Positions 38,643 to 47,133 of a stretch of 47,286 bases of DNA are shown here, piece after piece. The position numbers and the translations under genes were made by a program. The DNA comes from a virus. Where the stretch lies: positions 1-47,286 of IMG/VR virus record IMGVR_UViG_3300037011_000898, one strand, 5' to 3'. A model generated the notes under the pieces. That model made no database searches. It saw only the letters and a list, made by a program, of their open reading frames with translations, and was not told the DNA's origin. Within the stretch, counting starts at the first letter, position 1; each line of letters begins with the position of its first letter.

Positions 38643-40153
38643 TGGCTGAAGAACTTCTAACTGAGCAGATCTTTAGGGCAAAGTTTGACGACCAAGTAAC
38701 AGGTCCGGCCCAAGAGGCTGTTGACAAAGCGAGGAAGATGTTTGAAGACTTGGCCTCTTCAATGAAGGCAGAGATCAATTCTGTGCGAGGTGGGGCAGAA
38801 GGCGGTCCAAAGTTGTCAGGTACATTCAGAGCAGAAGTCACGCCCGGGGCTGCAACAACAGCGTCAGCTTCAATTGGGATGACTGATGATTTTCGAATAT
38901 CAATGATCTACCTCGGTAAGGCTCTTCTCGGAATAGTCCAACTTCTCAGAAAGGCTGAGGGGAAAAAGAAACCAGAGGAAGAAGGGGGTACTCTTGCTGA
39001 AAAGACAAGGAGATGGGCCGGATTCAAGGAACTGGCAAGATCTTTCAAAGATGAGATGCACAAGAATTTTTCTCTCATCAAGGGATTCTTGGTCGGTACA
39101 ATACTGGGCCCGGCAATAGAGGAGTTCTTTGCGTTTCTTGAGCCTGTTATCACACCATTCATCGAGATGTTTAGGTCACTGATCCGTCATCCTGAGGTGA
39201 GAAAGTTCTTGGACTGGATCACCATAAAATCACAAGAGGCGGCTCGTTCGCTTACTCGAGTATTCGGCCTTTGGATTGAGAAGCATGTTCCGAGGATCAC
39301 GAAGTGGCTTCAAGCTGAGCTTCCCCGTTGGTGGGATGAGTTCATCGCTCGTTGGAAGATTCGCGGCAAAGAAATACTGGATTGGATTTCAAACTTTTAC
39401 GAGAGGTGGATCAAGCCTGTTGTTAAGGCTTTTCAGGACATGAGCAAAGTTCAGATTGGGGGACAATCACTGGCGGCCTGGATTTTCGATATTGGTATTG
39501 CACTCTTTATCATCGGGCAACTCTTTGGGTGGATGCTTCCTCTGGTTATGATGTTAGGAAGTGGGCTAGGCTGGCTGTTCCGTTCAGCGCTGATACCATT
39601 GGTTCGGTTTCTGTTCTTGACACCCTGGGGTTTATTGATTGCGGGATTGTTGGCACTCGGATGGGCAATTCACAAACTCGTTCCTGGAGAGGATTTTCTG
39701 GTGAAGTTGAAGAACGCTGGACTGATCATCTGGGACTACTGGAGTTGGTTATTCACGAATCTAGGCGGATTCATTGCACACTGGGCAAAAGGGTTGTGGG
39801 GGCGGATTACTGGCCGCGGCGGTGAGACAGGAGAATACAAGTGGACAAAAAGGGAGTGGGAGCATCTTCCGATTGAGAAGAAGGGCGGTGGCCTTACAGC
39901 TGAAGGCGCTGCGGCTGCGATCCCGATCGAGCCGACTCTTGAAGGAATGGCTCCTGAGTGGTTAAAGGGTATGTTGCCCGGAGCTACCCCTTCCGTCTCG
40001 GGTGCAGAAGGGTCGTCAGCAGGAAGAGTGGAAGATCTGCTTTTGAACATCAATAACACACTGAAGGGCGGATTCACGGATACTGCTGACGCGCTTGTTG
40101 GCGGCGGAAAAGATCTTGATTTCGGAATGGATCTTGATTGGAACCCTGCATGA
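38642..40153 (+). CDS. tape measure protein candidate (short)
   Basis: A 503-residue protein. The N-terminal 120 residues are helical with Gly/Ala/Thr-rich stretches. The region 120-290 is helical and Trp-rich. Residues of about 280-350 hold two or three hydrophobic, membrane-like segments (GLGWLFRSALIPLVRFLFLT and neighbours). The C-terminus is acidic and Gly-rich. Tape measures set tail length and enter the membrane during DNA entry; hydrophobic segments and position fit. It is short for that role, about 70-80 nm at 0.15 nm per residue. ATG overlaps the previous stop by one base. Confidence 0.65.
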   Translation: MAEELLTEQIFRAKFDDQVTGPAQEAVDKARKMFEDLASSMKAEINSVRGGAEGGPKLSGTFRAEVTPGAATTASASIGMTDDFRISMIYLGKALLGIVQLLRKAEGKKKPEEEGGTLAEKTRRWAGFKELARSFKDEMHKNFSLIKGFLVGTILGPAIEEFFAFLEPVITPFIEMFRSLIRHPEVRKFLDWITIKSQEAARSLTRVFGLWIEKHVPRITKWLQAELPRWWDEFIARWKIRGKEILDWISNFYERWIKPVVKAFQDMSKVQIGGQSLAAWIFDIGIALFIIGQLFGWMLPLVMMLGSGLGWLFRSALIPLVRFLFLTPWGLLIAGLLALGWAIHKLVPGEDFLVKLKNAGLIIWDYWSWLFTNLGGFIAHWAKGLWGRITGRGGETGEYKWTKREWEHLPIEKKGGGLTAEGAAAAIPIEPTLEGMAPEWLKGMLPGATPSVSGAEGSSAGRVEDLLLNINNTLKGGFTDTADALVGGGKDLDFGMDLDWNPA

Positions 40154-40710
40154 ATGACAACACAGCAGGTTCAGCAAGGTTGCGAATCAGCGCAAAGGGG
40201 ATAACCCTCGACTTTGAACTCGAGCAAGGGTTCAGTGATGGGTACGAGAATCGCTTTGAGGTTCCTGGAGAGACCAAGCAGAGGGCGTCGAATCCGAAAG
40301 GTTATGACTGGCGGGGCGGCAAGTTCAAGCCGATGCGAGTTGAGATCAATCTTGTCGTGGGTGTGCAGAACGCAATTCAAACTCCGGAGAAGCTCAAAGA
40401 AGTCGTTCTGGCCTTTTTCAAGATCGCTCTTCCCGACAACGTTGAGACTATTCGAACACCGGTTACTGTTCAGGTAGGATCTTGGTTTAGTAGAATCGGA
40501 TACATCGTAGATTTGACTGTGAAGTGGGACGAGCCATATGATATTGATACCGGGATGCCTTACCGAGCCAATGTTCAGTTTGAGTTCATCGCTGACTTCT
40601 ACAACAAGGAGTCAGATCTAACTCTTGACAAGAATCCAAAGTCGGCAGATTTTGACTTCCAGTTTATAGGCAAGGCGCGAGGAGGGGGGACGCCCGCCGC
40701 GTCTTGGTAA
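40150..40710 (+). CDS. baseplate/tail-tube-initiator protein candidate
   Basis: A 186-residue protein. It reads LRISAKGITLDFELEQGFSD, then YENRFEVPGE, a QVGSWFSRIGYIVDLTVKWD segment, and TGMPYRANVQFEFIADFYNK. It resembles the tube-initiator or small baseplate proteins that precede the LysM/gp53 gene in contractile tails. ATG overlaps the tape measure stop as ATGA. Its exact T4 counterpart (gp48/gp54 type) is uncertain. Confidence 0.55.
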   Translation: MNDNTAGSARLRISAKGITLDFELEQGFSDGYENRFEVPGETKQRASNPKGYDWRGGKFKPMRVEINLVVGVQNAIQTPEKLKEVVLAFFKIALPDNVETIRTPVTVQVGSWFSRIGYIVDLTVKWDEPYDIDTGMPYRANVQFEFIADFYNKESDLTLDKNPKSADFDFQFIGKARGGGTPAASW

Positions 40711-40722
40711 GGAGCCCGGTAA

Positions 40723-41091
40723 ATGATCAAGCATCTTGAAAAACGAGTTGTTGTTGACAACAGGTACGCACTGACTGATATTCATGTTGACGATTTCGTG
40801 GGCCCCGGCCGTCGCCGCTATGGCTTGTGGAAGGCTCCGGCGATCAAGACACTTCCAGAGCTCCCTCTGAGCGAAGGTACGTACTTTAGGTACACAATCA
40901 CTGCTGCAGATATCGGACGAATTGATCTCATTGCTTGGAGACACTATCAGGACGTGAATCTCTGGTGGGTCATTGCCCGGTGTAACGGGATTGCGAACCC
41001 GTTTGAGGATTTGGTCATAGGGCGGGTTCTTCTGATTCCATACAAAGCGCTGGTGGTACAGGCCATCGAGCAAGGTAGAACTTTCGTATGA
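40723..41091 (+). CDS. gp53-like baseplate protein with LysM-like region
   Basis: A 122-residue protein. The C-terminal half, GRIDLIAWRHYQDVNLWWVI followed by ARCNGIANPFEDLVIGRVLLIP, matches the LysM-like pattern of tail protein X and gp53. The N-terminus is polar, with GRRRYGLWKAP. In contractile tails this protein lies next to the hub and links hub and wedge. It ends with an ATGA overlap into the hub gene. Confidence 0.75.
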   Translation: MIKHLEKRVVVDNRYALTDIHVDDFVGPGRRRYGLWKAPAIKTLPELPLSEGTYFRYTITAADIGRIDLIAWRHYQDVNLWWVIARCNGIANPFEDLVIGRVLLIPYKALVVQAIEQGRTFV

Positions 41092-42239
41092 TAATTGCTG
41101 ATACTGTAGATGTTCAGGTGGGTGGCAACACTGTGAATTTTCAAAAGGTGGGTTCGCTTTCCGTTCGAGTATTCGAATCGATCTATGGCAAGTCTCAGTA
41201 TCATCTTCGCTTTATGGACAGGGATGCGTCGCGGTGGAACAAGATCGCACAACAGACCGATATCTTAGTGAATATACGAATAGGTGCTGTTACGAACGTT
41301 GACACAAAGGGATTTTGGTCGAAGTGGAAGGAAGCAAGAGTTACAGGGTTGAAGCTTGTGTCGACCGCGGACAAGATTGATGTGACAATCACTGCCGAAG
41401 ACGAGTTTTTTGACTTCAAAAGAAGGGCCACTCAGCGAGTCTTCATCAAGAAGTCCATTTCGGAGATGATCGAAGCTATTGCCAAAGAATACATTCTTGA
41501 TACTGACCTGATTGAGACCACTGACAAGTATACACTTCGGCAGGGATGGATGACTGATTTTGAGTTTCTTACCGAAGAGTTGCTTCCTCGAGCGCGGGCA
41601 AAGAATCCTGAGGAAGTTTTTCTTCTTTACATCAGACAGGATAGCCCCCCAAAGTTGGTTTTTACTTCGCTGGATAAGCAATCGCGGTCAGGAGAACCAA
41701 AGCTGAAGTTTCGTTGGGAGCCCACCGGGGCGTCGAAATCCGAGTTTGATCCTCTTGGCAGAGCATTCATCACTGAGTATACATCTACAACTAAGTTGGA
41801 TCCCTCCAACTTCGGGACGAAAACAGTGACATTTGATGTGAATAAAGCCCAGGGTGTTCCTTACATGGTTTCCTTTCTTGCGAATGATAGTACTTACAAC
41901 TATCCACTACTCGGAGCAACAAAACCTGACCCGGTATCGCCCCTGCCCGCAAAAGTGCAGAGCATCTTAATGGACGCTCTCGATCTTGACTTTCCAACTG
42001 AGCTCAAGACACGAACAGATTGGAAGTTGCGAATGAATGAGCGGGTAGCAATTTCAACTCTACTTCTTCATGCCGCACAGATTGGTGAGATAGCCGAGAT
42101 TGACGCAAAGGTTGTAGGCGGGCAGAAGCTTTTCAGCTCAGGAAGATATCTGATCTACGCGCTGTATCATATCATTTCTGGTAGAGGTTCGAAAACACTG
42201 ACATTCTTGGAGCGTCGTGGTACTGTAAAGGGAAAATAA
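41088..42239 (+). CDS. baseplate hub protein (gp27/gpD-like)
   Basis: A 383-residue protein consistent with a gp27-type hub: an N-terminal tube-like beta domain (DTVDVQVGGNTVNFQKVGSL), a middle helical domain (FIKKSISEMIEAIAKEYILD), then a second beta domain with VSFLANDSTYNYPLLG and a C-terminal helix/strand region ending in LTFLERRGTVKGK. The order LysM, hub, spike is standard. The stop TAA overlaps the ATG of LRR copy B by one base. Confidence 0.72.
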   Translation: MIIADTVDVQVGGNTVNFQKVGSLSVRVFESIYGKSQYHLRFMDRDASRWNKIAQQTDILVNIRIGAVTNVDTKGFWSKWKEARVTGLKLVSTADKIDVTITAEDEFFDFKRRATQRVFIKKSISEMIEAIAKEYILDTDLIETTDKYTLRQGWMTDFEFLTEELLPRARAKNPEEVFLLYIRQDSPPKLVFTSLDKQSRSGEPKLKFRWEPTGASKSEFDPLGRAFITEYTSTTKLDPSNFGTKTVTFDVNKAQGVPYMVSFLANDSTYNYPLLGATKPDPVSPLPAKVQSILMDALDLDFPTELKTRTDWKLRMNERVAISTLLLHAAQIGEIAEIDAKVVGGQKLFSSGRYLIYALYHIISGRGSKTLTFLERRGTVKGK

Positions 42240-42814
42240 TGACCCCACAACAATTTCTACAACTACTCAGACAAAGGAAAGTCAAGTACAAGGTGGTTGA
42301 TCGTTATGTAGATGTAGAAGGTGACTGTAACATAGGTGGTCTAGGTCTAGTTGAGATTCCCGTACAGTTTCGTGTAGTTACAGGAAATTTCCACTGTGAC
42401 CACAACCAACTCACGTCACTCGAAGGAGCTCCTGTTAGTGTAGGTGGAGATTTCTACTGTTATTCCAACCAACTCACGTCACTTCGTCGCGGTCCTCGAG
42501 ATGTAGGTGGAGATTTCTACTGTTATTCCAACCAACTCACGTCACTCGAAGGAGCTCCTGTTAGTGTAGGTGGTATTTTCTACTGTCACCACAACCTCCT
42601 CACGTCACTTCGTCGCGGCCCTCGAGATGTAGGTGGTCGTTTCCACTGTGACCACAACCAACTCACGTCACTAGAAGGAGCTCCTGTTAGTGTAGGTGGT
42701 GGTTTCTACTGTGACCACAACTCCGTCGAATTCACGGAAGCTGATATCAAACGAGCCATGGAACAGAGTAGACATAGTAGTGTTGAAAGTGTGATAGATA
42801 GATTACTGGTATGA
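42239..42814 (+). CDS. leucine-rich-repeat protein, copy B
   Basis: A 191-residue protein of the same family as copy A. Residues 1-49 are the N-cap, residues 50-154 five 21-residue repeats (for example DFYCYSNQLTSLRRGPRDVG), and residues 155-191 the C-cap. The first ~205 bases match copy A exactly. The repeats have a YS variant after the Cys that copy A lacks. It sits exactly between hub and spike genes: TAATG with the hub and ATGA with the spike, so translation coupling is kept on both sides. The function is unknown. Confidence 0.85.
   Translation: MTPQQFLQLLRQRKVKYKVVDRYVDVEGDCNIGGLGLVEIPVQFRVVTGNFHCDHNQLTSLEGAPVSVGGDFYCYSNQLTSLRRGPRDVGGDFYCYSNQLTSLEGAPVSVGGIFYCHHNLLTSLRRGPRDVGGRFHCDHNQLTSLEGAPVSVGGGFYCDHNSVEFTEADIKRAMEQSRHSSVESVIDRLLV
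42386..42700 (+). repeat. array of five 63-bp coding repeats (copy B)
   Basis: Five contiguous 63-base units with the same consensus as copy A. Units 2 and 4 carry the CGTCGCGG...CTCGAGATG variant, which appears once in copy A. Units 2 and 3 share a TGTTATTCCAACC segment not found in copy A. Repeat number and order differ between copies while the flanks are nearly identical. Confidence 0.9.
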
Positions 42815-43629
42815 AGTACCCCGGAATCTACAGAGGCTATGTCGTCGATAATGATGATTCCTTGGAAAAGCCACCTTATATGGGTCGCATCAAGGTGAAT
42901 GTGCCCCAGATCTATGGTGAGCAGGTTGATCCCGAAGGTCTTCCTTGGGCTGAACCGTGCGTTCCGTTCTTTGGCGGTGGTCTTTCTGTCCCTGTAAATC
43001 AAGCAGAGGGGACGGAAGCTGCTCCAACAGAACCTAGCGGGATAATCGCCATTCCTTCGATCGGCGCAACTGTATGGGTGATCTTTGAAGAAGGTGATGT
43101 GCAACATCCAGTGTACATGGGAACTTGGTACGGAAAGTCCGAAGAAGTTCCTTCCTTCATTGGCGAAACGGACAAATATCCAAACATTTTCGTTTTCAAA
43201 ACCCCCTGGGGTTCGAATGCAGTACTTCGCGTTATCCAGACAAAGCTTCTTGAGTTGATGTATGACGACATGAAAGTTTTGATGGAGAGCAACAAAGACG
43301 CAGAGCATCCGGACGAGCCGTCGAAAATGACGATCAGTAGTGCGGGTGGTTCGATCTTGATTTCGTGTCCTACAGGAAAGTTGTCACTGCAAGCCAATGA
43401 GATCGAGATTGACAGTACTCATGATTTGACGGTGCGAGCGGGGCATTACAGGATTGATCCTTGGCTTGGACCGGTGGTAGACACTGAAGGTGATCTGGAC
43501 ATCTCAGTGACAAAAAATACTTATTTCCATACTCATCACAAAGGAATCATCAAAACAGCCAAGGATGGTGGCTGGTTTATGCATGCTACTAATGTTAGTG
43601 GCTTCGAAGAACATGGGGGTAAGATGTAA
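42811..43629 (+). CDS. baseplate spike protein (gp5/VgrG-like, OB domain)
   Basis: A 272-residue protein. The N-terminus YPGIYRGYVVDNDDSLEKPP, then GRIKVNVPQIYG and EGLPWAEPCVP, is an OB-fold domain of the gp5/gpV type. IPSIGATVWVIFEEGDVQHP follows, then VYMGTWYG. The C-terminal half has beta repeats (GSILISCPTGKLSLQANEIE) that fit the start of a beta-helix spike. There is no lysozyme domain, unlike T4 gp5. It pierces the outer membrane. ATG overlaps the LRR copy B stop as ATGA. Confidence 0.82.
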   Translation: MKYPGIYRGYVVDNDDSLEKPPYMGRIKVNVPQIYGEQVDPEGLPWAEPCVPFFGGGLSVPVNQAEGTEAAPTEPSGIIAIPSIGATVWVIFEEGDVQHPVYMGTWYGKSEEVPSFIGETDKYPNIFVFKTPWGSNAVLRVIQTKLLELMYDDMKVLMESNKDAEHPDEPSKMTISSAGGSILISCPTGKLSLQANEIEIDSTHDLTVRAGHYRIDPWLGPVVDTEGDLDISVTKNTYFHTHHKGIIKTAKDGGWFMHATNVSGFEEHGGKM

Positions 43630-44030
43630 TGTCTCGATTCTGGTGCGGCATAGCGCTTGATTGGGGCCTGACGATTCCTTCTGTAATCGAACCAAAAGAC
43701 GACAAAGATATCATCAGAAGTAGTGTCATTTGGATCGTACTGACTCGTCTAGGTGAGCGGGTGATGCTTCCTGAGTTTGGGACTAACCTGCCTGGTGCTG
43801 TGGGTGAACCGAATGATGAGATGCTCGCGAATCAACTTCGAACTGAGGTAAAACAAGCAATCGAGCGATGGGATGATCGTGTTACCTTTGTTGACTTCAA
43901 GGTTGAAGCGCGGGACAACACGCTCAGATGTTCACTTTCGTACAAACAGAACGTAGATGTGATTCATGATTCATATCAGGTGGTCCAGTTCGAGATCACT
44001 CCTGATATCTTGAACATGAGGAGTAGTTAG
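43629..44030 (+). CDS. baseplate wedge protein gp25-like
   Basis: A 133-residue protein with the gp25 lysozyme-like wedge pattern: IIRSSVIWIVLTRLGERVML, then PEFGTNLPGAVGEPNDE and QAIERWDDRVTFVDFKVEA. Gp25 joins wedge and sheath and is conserved in all contractile tails. It starts one base before the preceding stop ends (TAATG) and is followed by gp6 after one base. Confidence 0.88.
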   Translation: MSRFWCGIALDWGLTIPSVIEPKDDKDIIRSSVIWIVLTRLGERVMLPEFGTNLPGAVGEPNDEMLANQLRTEVKQAIERWDDRVTFVDFKVEARDNTLRCSLSYKQNVDVIHDSYQVVQFEITPDILNMRSS

Positions 44031-44031
44031 T

Positions 44032-46077
44032 ATGAGCAATCCGACGACAGTTCCCAGTATTGACTACACTGCACGGGACTTCTTGACCATCAGAGAAGCC
44101 CTTAAGAATCACCTGATGGCCAAGTTTCCTACGACCTGGAAGGACTTCTACGATTCCGGAATGGGTCAAGCCCTCATGGATCTCGTGTGTTACTCCCACG
44201 ACGTGCTGTCTTTCTTCGTTGACTATACTGCCAATGAGCTGTTTCTCCCGACGGCGCGGGATCGCCTATCTGTGCTTCTCCTTGGCAAACTGCTGGGGTA
44301 TCAGCTCAGGACGGCAACGTCTGCTTCTGTAGTGGTAAAGGCGACAATTGACGCTGTCTATGGTGAAGCAGTCATAATCCCCGCTGGTACATCTCTTTCA
44401 AGTTTGAATGGTGTAGCTTTCGTCACTACCGAAGATTTTCGAATTGAAGCAGGCCAGGTGACAGCCAACATGACGTTTGTTTCGGGAGTAAACAGAAGTG
44501 AGACATTCAGCTCGGATGGGACTGCTTGGCAGAAGCTTATACTGTCGCAAAAGTCAGTGGTCGAAGATACAGTGGAAGTTCTCGTTGACGGTGACATCTG
44601 GTCTGAGATTTCTACGCTGGTGTTGGCTGATGGCGATTCCAAAGCTTTCAGTGTTGCGTACAGTGAGACCGGTGTTGTGACTGTAAGTTTTGGAGATGGA
44701 ACGAGTGGTCGAGTACCTCCCGTTGGAGCGGTTCTCTCCGTAGCATACAGAACCGGCGGCGGTGTTGAGGGCAACATTGCTCTTAACCAGTTGGCTGGAA
44801 CTGTTCAAGGGCAGAGAGAGCTGGTATTTCCCGCATCCTATGTATCGGTGACTATTCTGAATGATACCTATCGTGGATCAGGCGGAGAAGATGCCGAGAC
44901 CGTTTCCCATGCCAAGTTGTGGATTCCCTATTGGGTCAGGGCAAACGGCAGGGCAGTTACCGAGACTGACTATGATGTTCTAGCGAACGCATTCAGTGAT
45001 CCAACCTACGGCGCTCCTGCTTTTGCAAAGGCGAAGTTGAAGCAGGAGATTCCTGAGTTGAACACTGTTGAGTTGTATGTGTGGGGTCGTGACTACGCAG
45101 GTGACGTCACTACGCCGTCGATTGGGTTGAAGAATGCCCTAAGTGCCTACTTTAATGACAATGGTCCGAACGGCGTGAAGTGTGTCTGTACTCACACGGA
45201 AGTGCTTGACGGAAACATTGTCTATATTGACATCACGATGTCCATTCGTGTCGCTTCGAACTACGTTGAAGCTGATGTTCTCGCAGCTGTTCAAGCGGCA
45301 ATCGAAACTCTGTTTGAGTCGAGTGATGTGCAGCCCGGAAGTGATTTTCGTATCAGTGCGCTCTATTCAGCAGTCAAGGCGCTTCCTGGCATTGACTACT
45401 GCTTGGTCGAGCTTCTCGTTGCATCCTACAAGGTGACAGAAGCAATTGGCCTTGGAGATGATTTAGAGACTACCTTTTCCCACACTGTTACGAAAGATCC
45501 AGGACTTGCTATAGTGCCTGAAACTGTCAGGATGTACTACGGAAACGAGATTGAGGTCCTGACGGATGATGGAGAAGGAAATCTCAAGAACAGCCTCGGC
45601 GCAGTTGTAGGAACTGTTAACTATGATACTGGGGCGATCACCGGAACATTTACTGCCGCTCCTGCTGCTGGTGTGATTGTCTATGTCGAGTTTCGTCACG
45701 AGCTGGACTACAGTAGAAATGAGGTTTTGGCAATCGGTGATGGCCTTGAGGACACCTTCCACGGCGTAACGAAGTTTTCACCAATCAATCCTTATGACGT
45801 TAGTACGGGGTTAAAGGGATTGGCAATCAGTGATGGAGCACAGACCCTTCTTGATGACGGGGCGGGGAACCTGAAAGATCAGCTCGGGACTACCGTGGGG
45901 ACAGTTGACTACGATACCGGGGCCTACACTTTCACTATGCCTTCTCCTCCTGCCGCTGATGCGAATATCTCTGCGGCCTACATGCAGATTCTCAAGACAG
46001 ATTCTGAGGACATCCCGATCGACAAGGATCAGATGGGAGTAAAGGCTTCGGTTACTCTTACAACGCTGGCTTCGTGA
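44032..46077 (+). CDS. baseplate wedge protein gp6/J-like with two C-terminal beta modules
   Basis: A 681-residue protein. The N-terminal ~440 residues fit gpJ/gp6: IDYTARDFLTIREALKNHLM, GQALMDLVCYSHDVLSFFVD, then LLGKLLGYQLRTATSASVVV, and later VTETDYDVLANAFSDPTYG. The C-terminus adds two copies of a ~85-residue module, at about 472-557 and 568-657, each with GDxLETTF/GDGLEDTF, LxDDGxGNLK and NYDTGAITG/DYDTGAYTF. The same module occurs in the capsid protein. It forms the baseplate wedge ring. Confidence 0.85.
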   Translation: MSNPTTVPSIDYTARDFLTIREALKNHLMAKFPTTWKDFYDSGMGQALMDLVCYSHDVLSFFVDYTANELFLPTARDRLSVLLLGKLLGYQLRTATSASVVVKATIDAVYGEAVIIPAGTSLSSLNGVAFVTTEDFRIEAGQVTANMTFVSGVNRSETFSSDGTAWQKLILSQKSVVEDTVEVLVDGDIWSEISTLVLADGDSKAFSVAYSETGVVTVSFGDGTSGRVPPVGAVLSVAYRTGGGVEGNIALNQLAGTVQGQRELVFPASYVSVTILNDTYRGSGGEDAETVSHAKLWIPYWVRANGRAVTETDYDVLANAFSDPTYGAPAFAKAKLKQEIPELNTVELYVWGRDYAGDVTTPSIGLKNALSAYFNDNGPNGVKCVCTHTEVLDGNIVYIDITMSIRVASNYVEADVLAAVQAAIETLFESSDVQPGSDFRISALYSAVKALPGIDYCLVELLVASYKVTEAIGLGDDLETTFSHTVTKDPGLAIVPETVRMYYGNEIEVLTDDGEGNLKNSLGAVVGTVNYDTGAITGTFTAAPAAGVIVYVEFRHELDYSRNEVLAIGDGLEDTFHGVTKFSPINPYDVSTGLKGLAISDGAQTLLDDGAGNLKDQLGTTVGTVDYDTGAYTFTMPSPPAADANISAAYMQILKTDSEDIPIDKDQMGVKASVTLTTLAS

Positions 46078-46081
46078 TGAA

Positions 46082-47131
46082 ATGCAACTCTATCGACTTC
46101 TTCCAGGTATCATCAGAGAGAAAGACCGCCTAGGGAGCGGCGTCACAGATGAGGCTTCTGAAGAGACTGTTCTTCAGAAGATCTTGTATGCCATCGAGCA
46201 AGAAGGCGACGTCACCCAGGAGTTGATATCGGGATTGCGGGGACTTCTAGATCCTGACTCTTGTCCTGTTGGATATCTCCCTCTACTTGAGTATCTCCTT
46301 GGATCCAGATGGCCTGCAAGTTGGCCTGAGAACCGGCGTCGCTTGGCGATCGCGTCGGTAGTAGAGCTATACCACCATAGTGGCCAACGTTTGTCGTGGG
46401 TGGCTGTGCTCAGTCTGCTAGGCAATATCGGGTTCTTCCCGTGGGAGCTGTGGAAAGAGGAGATCTATGAAACTACTCACTACTCTCGATATGGCGGCGG
46501 GGAGGACGGTTACTACGGAGGGTATCACGCCGCTCGTGTAGATATCACCGATGGCAACGCTGATTTGAGCCTGACAGATAGTGAGTGGGCGTTGATTGAA
46601 ACCTTCAGGCCGATACATGTGCTTCTCAGAAGGAGGGGCATTGAGATCGCACTCGGGCCTGATGCGCCGAAAAAGTTTATTCCGTTACCAGGAAGCTTGG
46701 TCATTAAACCGGGCGGTTTTTCTCTTGATTGCTCAGGACTTTATATTGAAAACGGTACCTATTTGGGGCAAAAAGCCTATTCTCAAGTCAATGGTTCATT
46801 CTGGCTATGGTGGTTTGATATTGGCGGGCAAGGTTACTGGCTGCTTTCGCAAATACTGGGTGAGTTTATATACGGCTGTTTTTTCACTGATCTTCAGTCC
46901 ACCCCCGGAGATCCAATTCAGATCTACGCTCCTTTTGCTCCTTTTACTGGTAATCCGGTTGTTGAGTTGCCCGATGACAATGAAACTGACTGTGCGGCAA
47001 AACTTGGGCTTTCTGAGACGATCGCTGAAGCAGATGATGTAGTGGACATGGTAATCGTCTGTGTTGCAACTTGTGAGACCAACTGTGAAGCCATCTGTGA
47101 AAGCGCTTGTGAAACATCAGGTGAAACATGA
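46082..47131 (+). CDS. tail protein I (gpI-like) with Cys-repeat tail
   Basis: A 349-residue protein. The N-terminus MQLYRLLPGIIREKDRLGSG, then LEYLLGSRWPASWPENRRRL, AIASVVELYHHSGQR and FRPIHVLLRRRGIEI, is the tail-protein-I pattern that links wedge and tail fibre. The region 200-300 is beta-rich and aromatic (SFWLWWFDIGGQGYW). The last 23 residues carry Cys at every fourth position (C327, C331, C335, C339, C343), as in CVATCETNCEAICESACE. LRR copy C follows after two bases. Confidence 0.78.
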   Translation: MQLYRLLPGIIREKDRLGSGVTDEASEETVLQKILYAIEQEGDVTQELISGLRGLLDPDSCPVGYLPLLEYLLGSRWPASWPENRRRLAIASVVELYHHSGQRLSWVAVLSLLGNIGFFPWELWKEEIYETTHYSRYGGGEDGYYGGYHAARVDITDGNADLSLTDSEWALIETFRPIHVLLRRRGIEIALGPDAPKKFIPLPGSLVIKPGGFSLDCSGLYIENGTYLGQKAYSQVNGSFWLWWFDIGGQGYWLLSQILGEFIYGCFFTDLQSTPGDPIQIYAPFAPFTGNPVVELPDDNETDCAAKLGLSETIAEADDVVDMVIVCVATCETNCEAICESACETSGET

Positions 47132-47133
47132 TT

